64,000 nucleotides of DNA, from assembly GCA_005656395.1 (NCBI GenBank), contig SRSI01000079.1:1612001-1676000 (forward strand). Direction: 5' to 3'. Of the stretch, positions 1 through 12,600 are shown piece by piece. Below the pieces are notes generated by a model. The model had not been told where the DNA came from and did no database searches. It worked only from the letters and a program-made list of their open reading frames with translations. Origin of the DNA: Strongyloides papillosus. Taxonomy: Eukaryota > Nematoda > Chromadorea > Rhabditida > Strongyloididae. Numbering within the stretch: position 1 is the first letter of the stretch; each line of letters begins with the position of its first letter. A program made the position numbers and the translations under genes.

Positions 1-1380
1 ATTCATTGTAACGATAGAATCCTCCACAGAACAATGAACACCACCATCTTGGCAGGAGACATTTAAATAAGAACCAACTAAGTTTTTTAGACTAATTCTA
101 TTAACAATCCTCCTCCCATAATTGTAGAGTGCTGATATATCAGAGATATATGGATGACATACTCCAAGAGCATTCAAATCACAATTTAGTGTATGCCCAA
201 CTAATATAGCATCTGGTGGTAAGACTTTACATAAATATTCTTGAACATCTTCAATTGTTACATCGATGTTATCTAACATTCCAGGATAAATACCACTATG
301 TTTTGTTAGATAATCAGTAACAACTCCTTTTGGTTTAACAAGAGTATCCATTAGTATTGAACCATACTGATCCAGAAGTGAGAATCTTGCTAACTTTCCA
401 AGACCTTCATTAGTGTTAACCATCTCACAATCAATTGTAAAGAACGGTGATTCAGAGGTAACTTTATCATAGAACTCCCTGGTTTGGATGAATTGATTTT
501 TACTATTAATATGATAAGGTAGAGGATAAGTTAACTGAGACATTTGAGTATCATTCAACAATAAATAAGGTTTTAATTCATTCCCTGTTAATGATAAAAT
601 TTCATCCGAATACTTTGGAAAATCAGAATGAGTATCGTTAATGTTGAATTTATTAACTTTATAAAATGGTCTCCAAAAGTCCACTTCATCTATGGGATCT
701 TGTCTTATTTTGTACATTGAACTTTGAAAAAATGAATGAATTGTAGGAAAAATTGATGGAGTCCTCTCGTACTGGTCCTCCGATAGTTTTATTTTCATTA
801 TTAGGTGTTGACTATTCATCTTTCTACTGGATGTTCTTAGCCATCTCGGTTTGAGGTAATCAACGATACATCGTGATAAGAAAATTTGAGCTAAATTGTA
901 GTTTGATATGCAAAATGGTGGTAGAGATATTTTTGAGTTAACTTTTCTTGTTTCAACTATTGTTGTATCAATGACCTCCTCCTTGAGGGATTTTGTCTTT
1001 GGCATGGGACCAAATTTCTGTTCCATTAACTTTATTATACCACCTATAAGATATTTCGTAATTATTGCGAAATAGTTTCGTTAAAACTTACAAACATTCT
1101 CGTGTTTCTTTTCATCAATGATTTTATTTACTATATCTTGGAATTCTTTAACGTACAATTCAACGTTATTGGCTCTGTAATGTGAGATAGTAGCATATAA
1201 TTTAGCTTCAATTTTCGTCCACCTCCTTTGGCGTTTCTTCCTTTCGCGTTCAATAACCTTTTGATTCTTAGCTTCAGGACCTGTTGATGCCATACCGGAA
1301 TTCCAGTAAATTCTTTTGACACTACGCCTATACTGCCAATTATTAGGGTACTGAACCTCCTCCATTAGTAATAATAACAA
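1..1380 (-). CDS. RNA exonuclease, REXO/REX type (DEDDh), 3' end outside window
   Basis: This is the N-terminal part of a 3'-5' RNA exonuclease of the REXO1/REXO5/Rex family, which trims structured RNAs such as 5S rRNA, tRNA and snoRNA ends in the nucleus. Exon 1 is 1380-1092, the intron 1091-1044 (GTAAGT...TATAG, 48 nt), and exon 2 runs from 1043 off the left edge. The exonuclease domain shows all DEDDh signatures: Exo I 'FTIDCEMVNTNEGLGKLARF' (near 395-440), Exo II 'LVGHTLNCDLNALG', and Exo III 'HCSVEDS' (H-x4-D) at about 20-45. Upstream, 'LTYPLPYH' resembles the short conserved stretch seen before this domain in REXO1/5 proteins. The first ~90 residues are basic and charged. Two possible starts lie close together (1380, MLLLLMEEV; 1365, MEEV); the second looks more natural. 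The C-terminus cannot be seen. The family assignment is strong; which paralogue it is remains open. Confidence 0.85.
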
Positions 1381-4300
1381 AAAGAAAGACTATTATTTTA
1401 TTTTTCTTAAGAAATCGTTAAAAAAACTATATACTTTTAGTAGAAATATTAAATATAAAAAGAAAAGATGGTTGACGTTTCCCCAATTAAATTATATCTA
1501 TTTAAATAACAGCACCAAATTGTATCCTTAGGAATACTTTTATATTATTAATTTTCTATCTCTTGATTACTTTTTCCCTTAGTTAGGAAATAAGAGATTA
1601 AAAGTCAATGTTTTTTTAGGATAAAAAAACGTGTCTGTAAAAAAAGAAAGTGTTATGTTTGTCTCTGTGTATCATTGTTTTATTTTTACGTATTAATCTT
1701 ATTTTATAGTGATAATAACACATCACTGGGTGATTACAATATAAGGGGATTAAAAAAATTGTTTTTTATCAAATTAAATAGTAATAAAAGGGTAAGTGAA
1801 CTTTTTAAAGTATGTTTACAACGAAAAATATAAATATCAAGTCTATTTATAGCGATGTGATTTTCGTAATGAATCATGTATATTGATAAGATTACATGGT
1901 AAAAGGAAAATAATAAAACATTCTACTGAAACGAAAAGAAAACAATGAAAGTGATATAACAATGATTATATTACTTTTTTTCCATTGTTCTAGTAAAAAA
2001 GTGGGAGTGATAGAAAAATACATGATGTATGCACGACATTCATTCATTCAATCTTCACTAAAACATCTTCACTTATTTATACATCAAAGTAATAGTTATA
2101 GAAAATGTTCTTCTAATTCTGTTTCAAGTAAAATATTTCCTTCTTTTATATAGTATTTTAATACTACCAGTCAGCTGTATTTTTTCTGCATACACACGTA
2201 CAAATGAACCTAATTTGATTCAAATTATCTCTCCCCTTTTATGGAAATTAATTTTTAGTGAAAAAATGAATATTAAAACTTATGGAAATCTATCGTTTGT
2301 TGCAGTATTGTTCATTATTTTTACTTCCTCCTTTTGTGTAATCCATTTTTTGTGTCATTCTACTTGAAGTCTGCTTTCTAGATGGAGGTGGAATATTTTA
2401 TCTTTTTCTGTAAATATACGAGAGTTATTTTAAAGTATATCGTCAGTAAATCTTTTTTGTACGGAATATTCATTATATAAAGTTACTCATTGAGATAGTA
2501 CAGCGATTTACATGTACTTTAATTTGATTTTTGGGATTGAAAGATTTATTCACGTATTAATTCATTGCTAATGAACTTTTAGTTTATCAGCAAATGGTGG
2601 TATTCTAAATTTGGAACAGCTAACAAAAGTTCAACATTCTTTTTTTGGATTAAAGAAACTTTTCACACATTATTTGTACGTTCCTCCTCCAGATGGTTGG
2701 GTATTGGATTCTAAATAATAGATAATTTAAACATTTACTTTTGGATTATTTTATGGTCTTTTTCTATTCTTTTTGTCGTGTTTATGAAGTTTTATGGTAG
2801 TGGATTATATAGAGATAAAGTTAACTGTTGAGTCATTTATATTCGCGATCAACTGTTATCAATAAAAGTATATCAATAGTTTTAATTTTATACATATTTA
2901 CTGGGAGTATTTCGTTGAATTTTGAGTAAATAAAATGTCATAAGATTTATTGTTTAGAAGGTTTCATTTCAAGATTCCTAGGTTTGTGGTTTGATCATCT
3001 GCACAATGCCTTAATAAGTATCAATTAAATGTGCATTATTTACAATTTTTATAGTAGAGAATTATCATCATTCTGATTTTTTTTAAAGCTAAACAAACAA
3101 AAGTTCCATTTATATCGAAGTTCATTTAAAGAGATGATTCTATTTGTTTGCTCTCCGGTAAATGATGAATCATCATGGATATTTGTTCCATCATGTTTTC
3201 CAAATCAAAGGTGTATTATATAGACGTTTGTCAATCATATGTTTAGGGATGATTCTTCTGATAATAAATTATAACTTTGAAAAACTGTATAATTGAGGAT
3301 TATTTAAACATTTAAAGATTCACAGACATTAATTTTTAAATATTTTTATGATTAATGGGAATCAAATCAAAGAGGACGTCACTAATTAATTATATCTTTT
3401 AAATTTAATTAGTTATCAGTCTTCTGTATTTTTTTTTTTAAATATTTTAAACACATTATTGTTGAAAAAATTGTTTGGAAGTCGTTTATTAGTTAAACTT
3501 CTTTATGTTGGTTTAGAAATAAGTAATAATTAATTATAAAATATTTAATAAAACTACCAAAACATTTTTGTAGCCAGCTTGTTTCAATAATGTAGTGTGT
3601 GGTTAATGAAGTATAATAGAAAATTAATGACCCAATTTGGACATGACCAATGCCCGAATGATTTTGGTAAATTTTCAACAAATTTAGTAGATTTTTGTTA
3701 AAAAATTTCCAAAAATATTTACGAACCTACAAATTCGAACCTGGTTTGCTCCAAAAAGTGTTGTAATAGTTATATTAAGTAATTCATAATGGTAATTTTT
3801 TAATCAAGATATAAAACTTTCATTAAGAAGCATTTTTTAAACACGTTATTACCAATATTAGGTTTAAAAGTACCAGATAAACATTGTAATGAAGGACAAT
3901 AAGCAATTAAACATATGATATATGATTAATTAAGGGTATTTTTTAAATATTTTATATTTATTAACCGTTAAAATATAAAAAAATCACAGAAATTATGTTT
4001 CTTCTTTTTCCCATAGTGAACAATTGACGGAAGTTTCTATTCCTTTGTACCTTAGATTAAGATTGCCTTGAAAAGTGGATCTTTTAATACATAACAGTAA
4101 AAAGCACTTGAGTTTAAAGAATTTGAATATCATAAAAAGGTTACATCACTTAAAAGTAATAAAAAAAGACATCAGAACACCCTTTATTTATTTTCAAAAA
4201 AAAATTAATTACACATCAAGAGTATCTACAAAATTGTACATAAAATACTATAAATATATTTAATAAAACTGTCACACTACCCATTATTCCTTATCACTAA

Positions 4301-4506
4301 TATCAATAGGTAAAAGCATTGCATTTAATCTTAACAATATTATATATTTTACCAATTTTATAATACATTAATATTAAAAATTATATATTTATTACTATAA
4401 GTATTATCAAAGAATAGGAATAATAGTTATTAATAAATTAGCTCCATTGATTGGCTTTTTATTGTTTTGTCTTGATCTCATTATAATTTTATAAACTTTT
4501 CTAAGG
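1381..4506. other. intergenic, divergent promoters of exonuclease and kinase genes
   Basis: This 3.1 kb gap separates the divergent exonuclease and kinase-like genes. Most of it is AT-rich sequence with only short random open frames. The part from about 2260 to 3230 is less AT-rich and holds possible coding fragments, listed separately. No tRNA, repeat array or transposon end was seen. Confidence 0.6.
2266..3224 (+). other. possible unannotated or decayed secreted-protein gene
   Basis: Right after a TTTTTAG acceptor-like site, an ATG at 2266 opens a 24-residue stretch that looks like a signal peptide (MNIKTYGNLSFVAVLFIIFT, then SSFC), followed by a GTAATC donor-like site. Further fragments have coding-like composition. 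After an acceptor-like TTTTAG at about 2580, one frame ends in 'LYVPPPDGWVLDSK' then a stop near 2718, while another frame is also open for about 40 codons. At 3134-3224 a frame reads 'FVCSPVNDESSWIFVPSCF'. I could not join these into one continuous frame, so this may be a decayed gene, an unusual multi-exon gene, or chance. No family is recognised. Confidence 0.22.
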
Positions 4507-6455
4507 ATGGTTTACCCAAAAAGGACTCTTAGTGTTACTAGTAGGTATTCAACTGTCGATGATGACGAGTACAGTGATGTAAGTTATGAAATTTGTTACT
4601 AACTTTTTTTTAATCTTACATCATTCTTCAGTTGCCGTACTCGAAAAGGTTATTGACGGATATCAAAAGGAGATTACCTGATTCATCGCATCTTAGGATA
4701 ACAGATTTCAAAGAAAATTTCACAAAAATAAAAGAACTTGGCATGGGGAGATTCGGATCCGTGGCACAGTATTTAAACACAAAAACAAACACCTTCATCG
4801 TTGGTAAACACGTAAAAATGGAGATGTTTGATCATTGGTCCCAAGATTGGGGTAAAATAAAAAGAAGATTAAATGAATTCGTAAAAGAATTAGATATCCT
4901 TTATACTTTAGCTAAGAAGCATGATAGGATAGCCGATTTCATTGGTATTTACAGCGATGATATGGAGCTTATAGTTTTTACAGAGTACCTTTGTAATGGT
5001 AGTGTCAAGGATAAATTAGAGAAAGGTATTGGGTTAAGTGAAAAGTTATCACTGAAATATTTTTACCAGATTTGTGAAGGTCTCCATTGGTTACATGATA
5101 GAGTTAACCCTGTTATACATAGTGATATTAAGGCGGCAAACATTTTGATAACAGCTTTTGATGATGTAAAATTAGCTAATTTTGGTTTGGTAAGAGATTT
5201 AGCAATTGATGGATTTGGTGTGGCTGTTGGGTCAGAAGTCTCATTTGATTTTAGAGGTACTATGTTATATGTTGCACCGGAAGTGATAACCTCAGAATTG
5301 GGTCCTGGTAATAGGAATGCTTATGGTAAACCAGCAGATGTATGGGCATTAGGATGTACTCTTATTGAAATGTTAGTATGCCATCCACCATATTTCGAAT
5401 ACTTCGGTTGTGTTGAGGAGATGCAAAAAGAGGTTCGAGAGCGTGCTAATGGACCTGTAGATAAGCAATTACCATATGAAAGTAAAGTTCTATGTCCCAC
5501 AGCATCACAACATATTAAATTCCTGATAGATAAATTATTTGATAAAAATCCCGAAACCAGGATAACTGTATCACAATTAATAAAGTTAAAGAGAAAGATA
5601 GATGAAGATTCTGAACAAAGTATTATTGATATATACTCTGTTTATGATAAAGTCAATCAAGCATCAAGTACAGTAACTTTATTTTCAAGCGATTCACATT
5701 CTTCTAACAGTTCCATTGAAATAGGAAATTTAAAGGATGCTGGTGATCTTGATGAGATAAGAGGAGGAGATGTAAATTCTTTATTAGTACCCAAAAAACC
5801 AGACAGAAGGAGGACAATATCATCATCAGGATTTTCATCCACAAAAAAAGGCAGAAAAAAGAAGACTATAACTGATATAGCGATATGTTGTGCTTTTTTT
5901 TCATCTAGATTCCTGTTATTCTTCAGATATTACTTCCAATCATTTTGTTACACAACAATATTTGTAATATTAGGTATTCTAATTCTGGTAACATTCCTTT
6001 CAATATCATTTGGAGTTATTCAAGGTGTCAGGACAGCCATTACAAGGGTCTGTAGATGTGATTTGAATCAACCGCAGTTCCTTATTATTTCTGCAATATT
6101 TTTCATCCTTCTTTTTGCTCTCCTTTTCTCATGTTGTATGGTTGCAATTGGAGAGTACAAATTCCGAATGGCTAATAGAAGTATAAGGAAAAGTAAATAC
6201 TTTGTTAGGAGACCTTCTCATGACTTGAAGTTGTTTGGAGTCACTGTTGTTAATAAAGAGAAGGATGATAGTGAGGAGGATGATGATGATAATGTTAAGG
6301 AAATACCACAATTATATGTTACTTCACCATCTCAACAGGTGTCGAGTGATAAAAAGAAAAGTTCCCAAGGAAATGTGTCAATAAAAGAATCAAAAGTTAT
6401 TGAAGATGTTCCTGATAAAAAAACAGATGTTACTTTAGATTTCTATTATAATTAA
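4507..6455 (+). CDS. membrane-anchored protein kinase-like protein, DFG changed to NFG (probable pseudokinase)
   Basis: 631 residues in two exons: 4507-4578 (24 codons) and 4632-6455, with a 53-nt GTAAGT...TTCAG intron. The second exon begins with TTG, so the true start is the ATG at 4507. The kinase domain covers about residues 54-350. It has the Gly loop GMGRFG (61-66), VAIK-type Lys83, a helix-C Glu near 110, catalytic loop HSDIKAAN (187-194), APE motif in 'LYVAPEVI' and 'ADVWALGCTLIEML'. The pattern is closest to the STE11/MAP3K group. The metal-binding Asp of DFG is Asn (NFG, residues 207-209; codon AAT at 5178-5180), and HRD is HSD. After a Ser-rich acidic linker come a basic patch (KKGRKKK) and two hydrophobic helices near residues 460-530, then a charged tail. 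The order of domains suggests the kinase domain and tail face the cytosol, with a double-spanning anchor. Substrate and role are unknown. Loss of the DFG Asp predicts weak or absent catalysis, so a scaffold or allosteric role is possible. Confidence 0.85.
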
Positions 6456-6668
6456 TAAATTAAAATTCTTTTCGAAGAATTATTATCTTGTTTATTAATT
6501 GACATAATATTTTTTTTTAAATCGAGAAACAATATCTGTAATTCTTACGAATACATCATTAAATAAAAAAGAGGTATAATTTAAAATAAAGTATGGTATC
6601 TTTATCTTATCAAATAATTAAAATATCATTTGACATTTCTGTATTTAAAAAAGTTTCTACCATATTTT

Positions 6669-7885
6669 ATGAGAAAAATGATCAATTATTATACAAAGTT
6701 TATTCAAATAATATTATTTATTAATGTACTTTTAATTTTATTTTCTTTCGGTGAAGTTCAAGGTCCCATAACAAATGATTTCAAAGAATGGCTGGATAAG
6801 TAAGTTAACCATCCAAATTCTCTCTAACTTTTAAGTAATGGGTACAAATTTTTTAATTATTCAAGAGAAGAATTTGGTAAGTATGGAAGTTATGGAGGAA
6901 AAAAAACTCCAACTGATAAGATAACAAAAATTCCCATAATCTTTGTCCACGGAAACTCCGATGGGGCTCTTAAGATGCCTGGTACATACAGTACAGGCTT
7001 CTCAAAAACAATAGAATACTTTGAATCCAACGGTTATACATCCAGTGAACTTTATGTAACAACATGGGGTGATAGGAATACTGACAATGCTGGTACAAGA
7101 ACACATTCTTGTGAGTTTGTTCAATATATTAGAAATTTCATGGAAGCTGTCATTAGATATACTAGAAGTGATTTTATTAACATTATTTCACATTCTATGG
7201 GTGTTACATTGGCTAGGAAAGCCATTATTGGAACTATGCTTATTGATATTCTCGATAGTAAGATTATTTTTTGATATTTCTTTTAAGAATACTTTTAAGC
7301 TCGTCATAGCTGCATTGTTGGGAAACCTTTAGAGGAAAAGGTTAATGTTTTTATAGGATTATCTGGAGCTAACTATGGAATATGTTCCTGTTCTGGACCT
7401 GAAGCTGCTTTAGAGGCTACATGTAATAATTTGGTAATAAAATAAATATAAAGTTTATAAATAATAATACTTTTAAGAATGGTTTCTTTCCTGGAGATAA
7501 ATGTCAATCATATATACCTATAAACAATACCATACCACCAGATGTAACTTCATGCAATGATGATCATACTAAATTATCCTGCCTGAAACCAGCAAAATAT
7601 TCTAAGATATTATATGATATGAATAACAGTCAAACTGGCATTGGAAAGAATGTATTTAGTTTCTGGTCTCTTGGTATGTTTTTATCTATTTATCACAAAT
7701 TTTTATTACTTATCATTTTACTAGATGATGAATTATTGGGTTCTTGTAGTCGTGTATGGGGTAGACCAACTGCTTTTATTCCTAATTCCTCTGGTGTAAG
7801 GGTATTCTCAAAGTTGGGGCATGAACAGGTGAAAGACAATACAATCATGGATCAGTATTCTATTATTTATAATTTTGAAAAATAA
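6669..7885 (+). CDS. secreted class 2 triacylglycerol lipase (LIPS-type)
   Basis: 347 residues in five exons: 6669-6799, 6836-7257, 7300-7433, 7478-7673, 7725-7885. The introns are 36-51 nt and all joins keep frame. An N-terminal hydrophobic stretch (about residues 11-27) is a signal peptide. The alpha/beta-hydrolase core reads 'KIPIIFVHGNSDGALK' (oxyanion/HG segment), 'ELYVTTWG', 'FINIISHSMGVTLARK' (nucleophile Ser in S-H-S-M-G), 'IGLSGANYGICSC', and C-terminal 'LGHEQVKDNT' carrying the likely catalytic His. These are hallmarks of the Lipase_2 family expanded in nematodes (lips genes), which hydrolyse acylglycerols extracellularly or in the gut lumen. Paired cysteines in the second half fit an oxidised, secreted fold. 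The second junction (7257/7300) is the least certain; it gives a family-compatible but divergent linker. It follows the kinase gene on the same strand with a gap of 213 nt, too long to claim an operon. Confidence 0.88.
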
Positions 7886-8057
7886 ATAACTTTATGCTTT
7901 AATGTAAAAAATATGTATTTATTTTATTAAAATAAGAACCAATATAATAAATGTACTTGTATAGAGAGTATATAGATATAAAGAGTATAAAGACCATTTA
8001 TGTTGATAAAATAGATGTGCCAGAGTATGATAGATGTTATGGAAGTAAAAGGTTAAC

Positions 8058-8129
8058 GATTCCGATGGGACTCGAACCCACAATCTTCAGATTCGAAGTC
8101 TGACGCGTTAGCCATTACGCTACGGAATC
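8058..8129 (-). tRNA. tRNA-Arg (anticodon TCG)
   Basis: A 72-nt minus-strand cloverleaf. The acceptor stem is GATTCCG/CGGAATC. The A box reads TAGCGTAATGG and the B box GGTTCGAGTCC, both matching RNA polymerase III internal promoter consensus. The anticodon arm TCAGA-CTTCGAA-TCTGA gives anticodon TCG, which reads CGA (Arg). No intron is present and the CCA end is not encoded. A run of four T follows within about 12 nt downstream (AAAAG at 8047-8051 on the plus strand), the usual Pol III stop. Confidence 0.96.
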
Positions 8130-8583
8130 GCGACAAAGTGGATTTTGATACAAATTATAAAGTTACTCATATTTAATGAAGGTAAAAATAGAAAAAAAAT
8201 TTCAAATGATCATGTTCTTTGTTATACATAGTACAATTAATTAAAATTCATCAATAAAAGTAATAATTTCTTTTAATATCAAATTTTTATTAATAATAAT
8301 AATTAAAATTAAAAAGATAATAACTCCTGCAAGAATATATTTATCAATTTCTTCAGCTATCGAAATGTAAAGACTGTATTAATTTTTCATATACACTTGC
8401 AGAGCCATCCTTATCAGTAGACATTAAATATTTTATGTACATATAATAAAAAGTTTTAATTTTAAATGAGTTGAATATTAAAATGATAGTAAATGATATT
8501 CAAATGATAGTATGTTATCTAAAAGGTTAAAAAGAACAAGATAAATGTTTTCCATGAAAATACATTCAAACCATTGAAACACT

Positions 8584-8621
8584 AATAAGCTATGATGTCA
8601 TAGTACATCAAATAGCTTATT
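8584..8621. repeat. short hairpin with 14-bp stem
   Basis: The arms AATAAGCTAT-GATG and CATC-aa-ATAGCTTATT pair over 14 bp with a two-base bulge and an 8-nt loop. It lies about 100 nt beyond the stop codon of the 156-aa gene, so it may fall in that gene's 3' UTR and act on RNA stability or processing. No microRNA-like longer stem is visible. Confidence 0.5.
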
Positions 8622-8719
8622 ATCAGTTACTAAAAAAAGATTTATTATAAAAGAAACAAAAATATACAGTTAATCTACACAAAAAAACGTAACAAAAAAT
8701 AAGAAAAAAAACAAAACTT

Positions 8720-9190
8720 TTATTCAATAGGATCAAAATCTTCTTCATCATCCTCCATAGGAACACTTTCATCCTCCTCAAAATCGCTACCATTCCTAGC
8801 TCCATTATACTCATCAATATCAAAAAGTGCATTTTTAATAATATTTCCACAAGCCTTCTTATTAATCCGGTTCATTGATTCTTTGGGTACATCTTCCATC
8901 TGATCAACAGCCATTGACAAAGCAGCTGGCATAAGTGCCGCTGTATGTTTGTTGAATGATTCAACATCTCCTCCAAAAATAGATATCACTTTTGAGATCA
9001 TAATACCGAGTTGTGCTTTGTTAGTCTTGTCGTATGTTTCGAATTCCGCCGAATTAGGGTATTTGTCTTGAATTTCATTATAAGATTGAGTATATTCCTT
9101 CCAGGCTTTATTTAATTCAACACTGATATTGTTGATATCTTTTATCTTGTTTAGAAGATCCTTCGGTACTGCCTCATCTCCAACAGCCAT
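8720..9190 (-). CDS. uncharacterised acidic 156-aa protein
   Basis: A single-exon frame of 156 codons starting MAVGDEAVPKDLL. It is mostly predicted helix: residues 8-45 are charged and amphipathic ('LLNKIKDINNISVELNKAWK'), residues 60-100 contain 'QLGIMISKVISIFGGDVESF' and a helix rich in Ala and Met. The tail (from about residue 135) is strongly acidic (FEEDESVPMEDDEEDFDPIE). There is no signal peptide or membrane segment, so it is likely cytosolic or nuclear. An acceptor-like TTTTATAG sits about 10 nt before the ATG, which fits spliced-leader trans-splicing. It lies downstream of the Sec16 gene on the same strand with a gap of 464 nt. I do not recognise the family. Codon use and length support a real gene. 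Confidence 0.7.
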   Translation of the reverse strand: MAVGDEAVPKDLLNKIKDINNISVELNKAWKEYTQSYNEIQDKYPNSAEFETYDKTNKAQLGIMISKVISIFGGDVESFNKHTAALMPAALSMAVDQMEDVPKESMNRINKKACGNIIKNALFDIDEYNGARNGSDFEEDESVPMEDDEEDFDPIE

Positions 9191-9654
9191 ACTTATCCTA
9201 TAAAATAGTTTATTTAAATTGATATAAAAAAATTACCAAAGATATATTATATAATGATAAAACATAAAGAATAAAAATTTTGTTTTCAATAAATATATAT
9301 ACCAAATAATACAACAAAAAAGACTCACATTTATCATGAAATCTTTTCCTCCATATATAATAAAAACATCTTTCTCTATACAATATAATATATATAATTA
9401 GTACAAACATAGAAAAAAATATAATGTACTTTTTTTGTGCACATTAACAAAAAAATGACAAGGTAACAGTTCATTATTTTATAAAAATATTTCTTTCTCT
9501 TTTTCTTTTTTTAACAAATATTAAAGAAAAAACTTGTTTGCATTTTAGGTAAAATGAGTATAACATATAATTTAGTTAACAATTAATATATATATAATAA
9601 ATTAAATGTTTTTTGTTTGTTTTTTTTTGTTTATGAATATAATTTATTTATCTC
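9191..9654. other. intergenic, nothing recognised
   Basis: AT-rich spacer between the Sec16 stop codon and the 156-aa gene, expected to hold the Sec16 3' UTR and the 5' region of the small gene. Short open frames here are low-complexity and not credible. Confidence 0.6.
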
Positions 9655-12600
9655 CTAGTTAGATTGAATTTCATCCATTGGAGCAGGAGCTGAAAATGGA
9701 TCTACTGAAGCTTCATTTGGTGTGTCTGAAATAAATGTATAAGGAAATAACTTTTGTCTTTATATTACCTGGCATAGTTGGAATGAAACCAAAGTTCGCT
9801 GGTGCCATAGGAGGAATCTCATTCATAGGTGACATCAAAGAAGCCCCAGAACTATTTCCTGCACTTGAAGATGCGGAATTTGACAAAGGATTATAATATC
9901 TCGATCTTCCTGTCTTTCTAGCTTCTTTTAATCCACCAACAGCATTCATTGATGAAGGCTGTGAATTAGAAGAAGGCAAATTACTGTTACCCATTGCTGC
10001 TGATCCCATTTGCATCATATCACCTGGTGGTGGTGGAGCTGCAACCTCCTCCTCTACAATTCCTTCACCAACATATCTCCCTAATGTCTCATCCCACCTT
10101 ATTGTTGGATTAGAGTCATCCGGTAAGATCATCTCACTTCCTGTTGGTATCATTTTTGCTATCTTATTCTTTAATGAACCAAATAAACCCCCTGAACTAT
10201 TTTGATGATGTCCTTCCTTAACATTTGAAGAATCATTTTGATTTTTTTTACTATCTTTATCTATAGAATTCATTTCATTACCATGGTGCTTAGAGGTACT
10301 CCCTACTTGTGGTTGTTGATGATAATTATTCATATTTGAAGTTCCATCAATTGAGCTTTGGTTTTGTATGGTATTGACTGTCGTGGACATAGAAGAATAG
10401 TCGAATTTCGGTGGTTCCACTGATGTTTCTTTTCTTGGTTGTACGATACTTGATGATCTTGACATACTCCTCTCACGTGGTGTTGCAACTCTTGGAGCTA
10501 CTATTGGCATGACTGAAATATCTGGTGCTGGTTCAGTATAAGGCGTTTGGAATTGTTGAGTTGTACTTTCGGAGATTGACAATTTAGGGGACAACTCGTG
10601 TTGGTTATTCTGGAACCCCATTTGATTTCCATAGTCATTGTATTGGTTTGATAATGTAGGTGATCCAACGCTACCTCCTGATTTGTACATTCCATCATCT
10701 GCAACTGATGCCTCCGGTGTTGAAATCTTTAGTTTCTCCATCTCGTTTGAAATCATGTTTGTGTAGGCTTGATTTGATGTGTCAACTTGATCAGTACCAT
10801 AGTTGTTAGAAGCAACTGGTGTTAACTGAGAATTATTCTCTGGTACCTGCTCAACAATTTCCTGTTTTTGTTCTTGTGGAGCACTCTGAACATTACCATA
10901 CTCCTGTCCAGTAGTTTGGGTATTCAAATTCTTTTGGTCTTCAATATATTTATACAACAAAGGAATCCAAGCAACACTCTCTTCGGTGGCTCCAGCAACA
11001 AACTTAAGATGTTCAGCTAAACTAGTTAATCTCTCAACATTCTGAAGAGGGAATTGAGTCAACTTATTCCATATATTCTTTGCAGTTTCTAAACAATAAT
11101 CAAAGGCATCCTTGCTAAATCCACTGTATTCACTAAGCAATAGAGCATACTGCATCTTACACAATTGAAATTCATTTGATTGAGTAAGGTAATTGTATGG
11201 AGTATTCTCAATTGACGATGGTTCATGTTGGAAAGCCAATCTCAAAGCATACTCATATATCTCTGTGGCTTGGAAATCAAGTACCGACCACCCATATATA
11301 GTATCAGTAGCACTATTCTCGTCATCAGGTATTGATGCATGAATCAATTTGATATGTCTTCTATATGATTTATCCTCATCAGGTCCCAGGGCAACAGGGA
11401 CAAACGGATTATATCCAGCCAACAAATGAACGGCAAGGAAACAAAAATCAGCTGCAGCATGGAAATCTTTTCTTGACAGAGCTTGTCCAAGATGGTAAAC
11501 AGTATTCATGGCTGTTGGTGTTGAAAGATTGGCTAGAACTATAGCAGCATGGGCTCTCCACGATGAAGCATCATCAGTTGGTGGATTAGTTAATACTGGT
11601 ACGGGCATTTCACTAGCAACACTGATAAGAGTCATAACAGGATTGTTTGGTAGTCTATTTGCAAGGAGTTTGTTTTCGATTTTTTCTAGTTTTGATATAT
11701 CGTTAGGAAACATTCTTCTGGCTAGTATTAATGCGTCGGCATGTAAACCAGATTCTATAGCACAATTGACAGCCTCTTCGATATGGCCACCGAGTAGGAA
11801 ACGGGTAAATGTTTCAGTGTTCTGCATATGCATATTCATTGAAGCTTCATTAGAAAGACCATCTGATTCAATATTACTTGACATTTGACTTTTTGGTGGT
11901 AAATATTTGTAGTTTTGGAGTAATAATCTAGCCAAATCTGGACCGGTAACACGACCATGTTGTTGGACGAGAGTCTCAAGAAGTCTCCAAACAAGTATGC
12001 AATCATTAGCATCCCCAGAACTTGGATTAGCCTCATAAAGAGCTGAATTGATAATTCTATCTATTTGTCTTTGGATAAAAAGTCTAACTGTATGGGTTTT
12101 TGTTTGATTCAAAATTAATGGTCCTTTAAATGTTTGAATATGTTCATATATCTTTTGACTGTCATTATCAATAAAAAGATTCTTGTTATCCTGGATAATG
12201 ATATAATTTTCACTTTCTACTGGGTTGAGCATAAGACATTTTCCTCCAACAATAAAATGAGCCACTGTATGTGGGGTCCTGAATTTGTAAGGTTCTCTGA
12301 CTGATGAAGCTATTGATGCTACATCACTGGCGTAATCATTATCACAGATACTTGCTCTACCACTGAAAAGATAGAAAATTAATGCAAATTTAATGATAAA
12401 AAAATGATAATTAAGGGGTAAACGATATTCCAAATTAATGAATCATGAGAGGAAAATGTCATTATATAATGAGAGTACTAGTAACTTTCTTAACATAAAT
12501 AACAAGGTAAAGTACAAAATAAACACGATATCAACGGATTTCTTACACTATATCAACTTTGTTACTGGTATCAATCATACTGCATATATCGATAAAAGTT

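Noticed and set aside
1962..2153. 63-codon plus-strand open frame
   Set aside because: His/Ser-rich text without splice partners, start context or family; expected by chance in a gap of this size.
4075..4263. 62-codon plus-strand open frame before the kinase gene
   Set aside because: Starts with a non-ATG codon and is Lys/Ile/Asn-rich low-complexity sequence.
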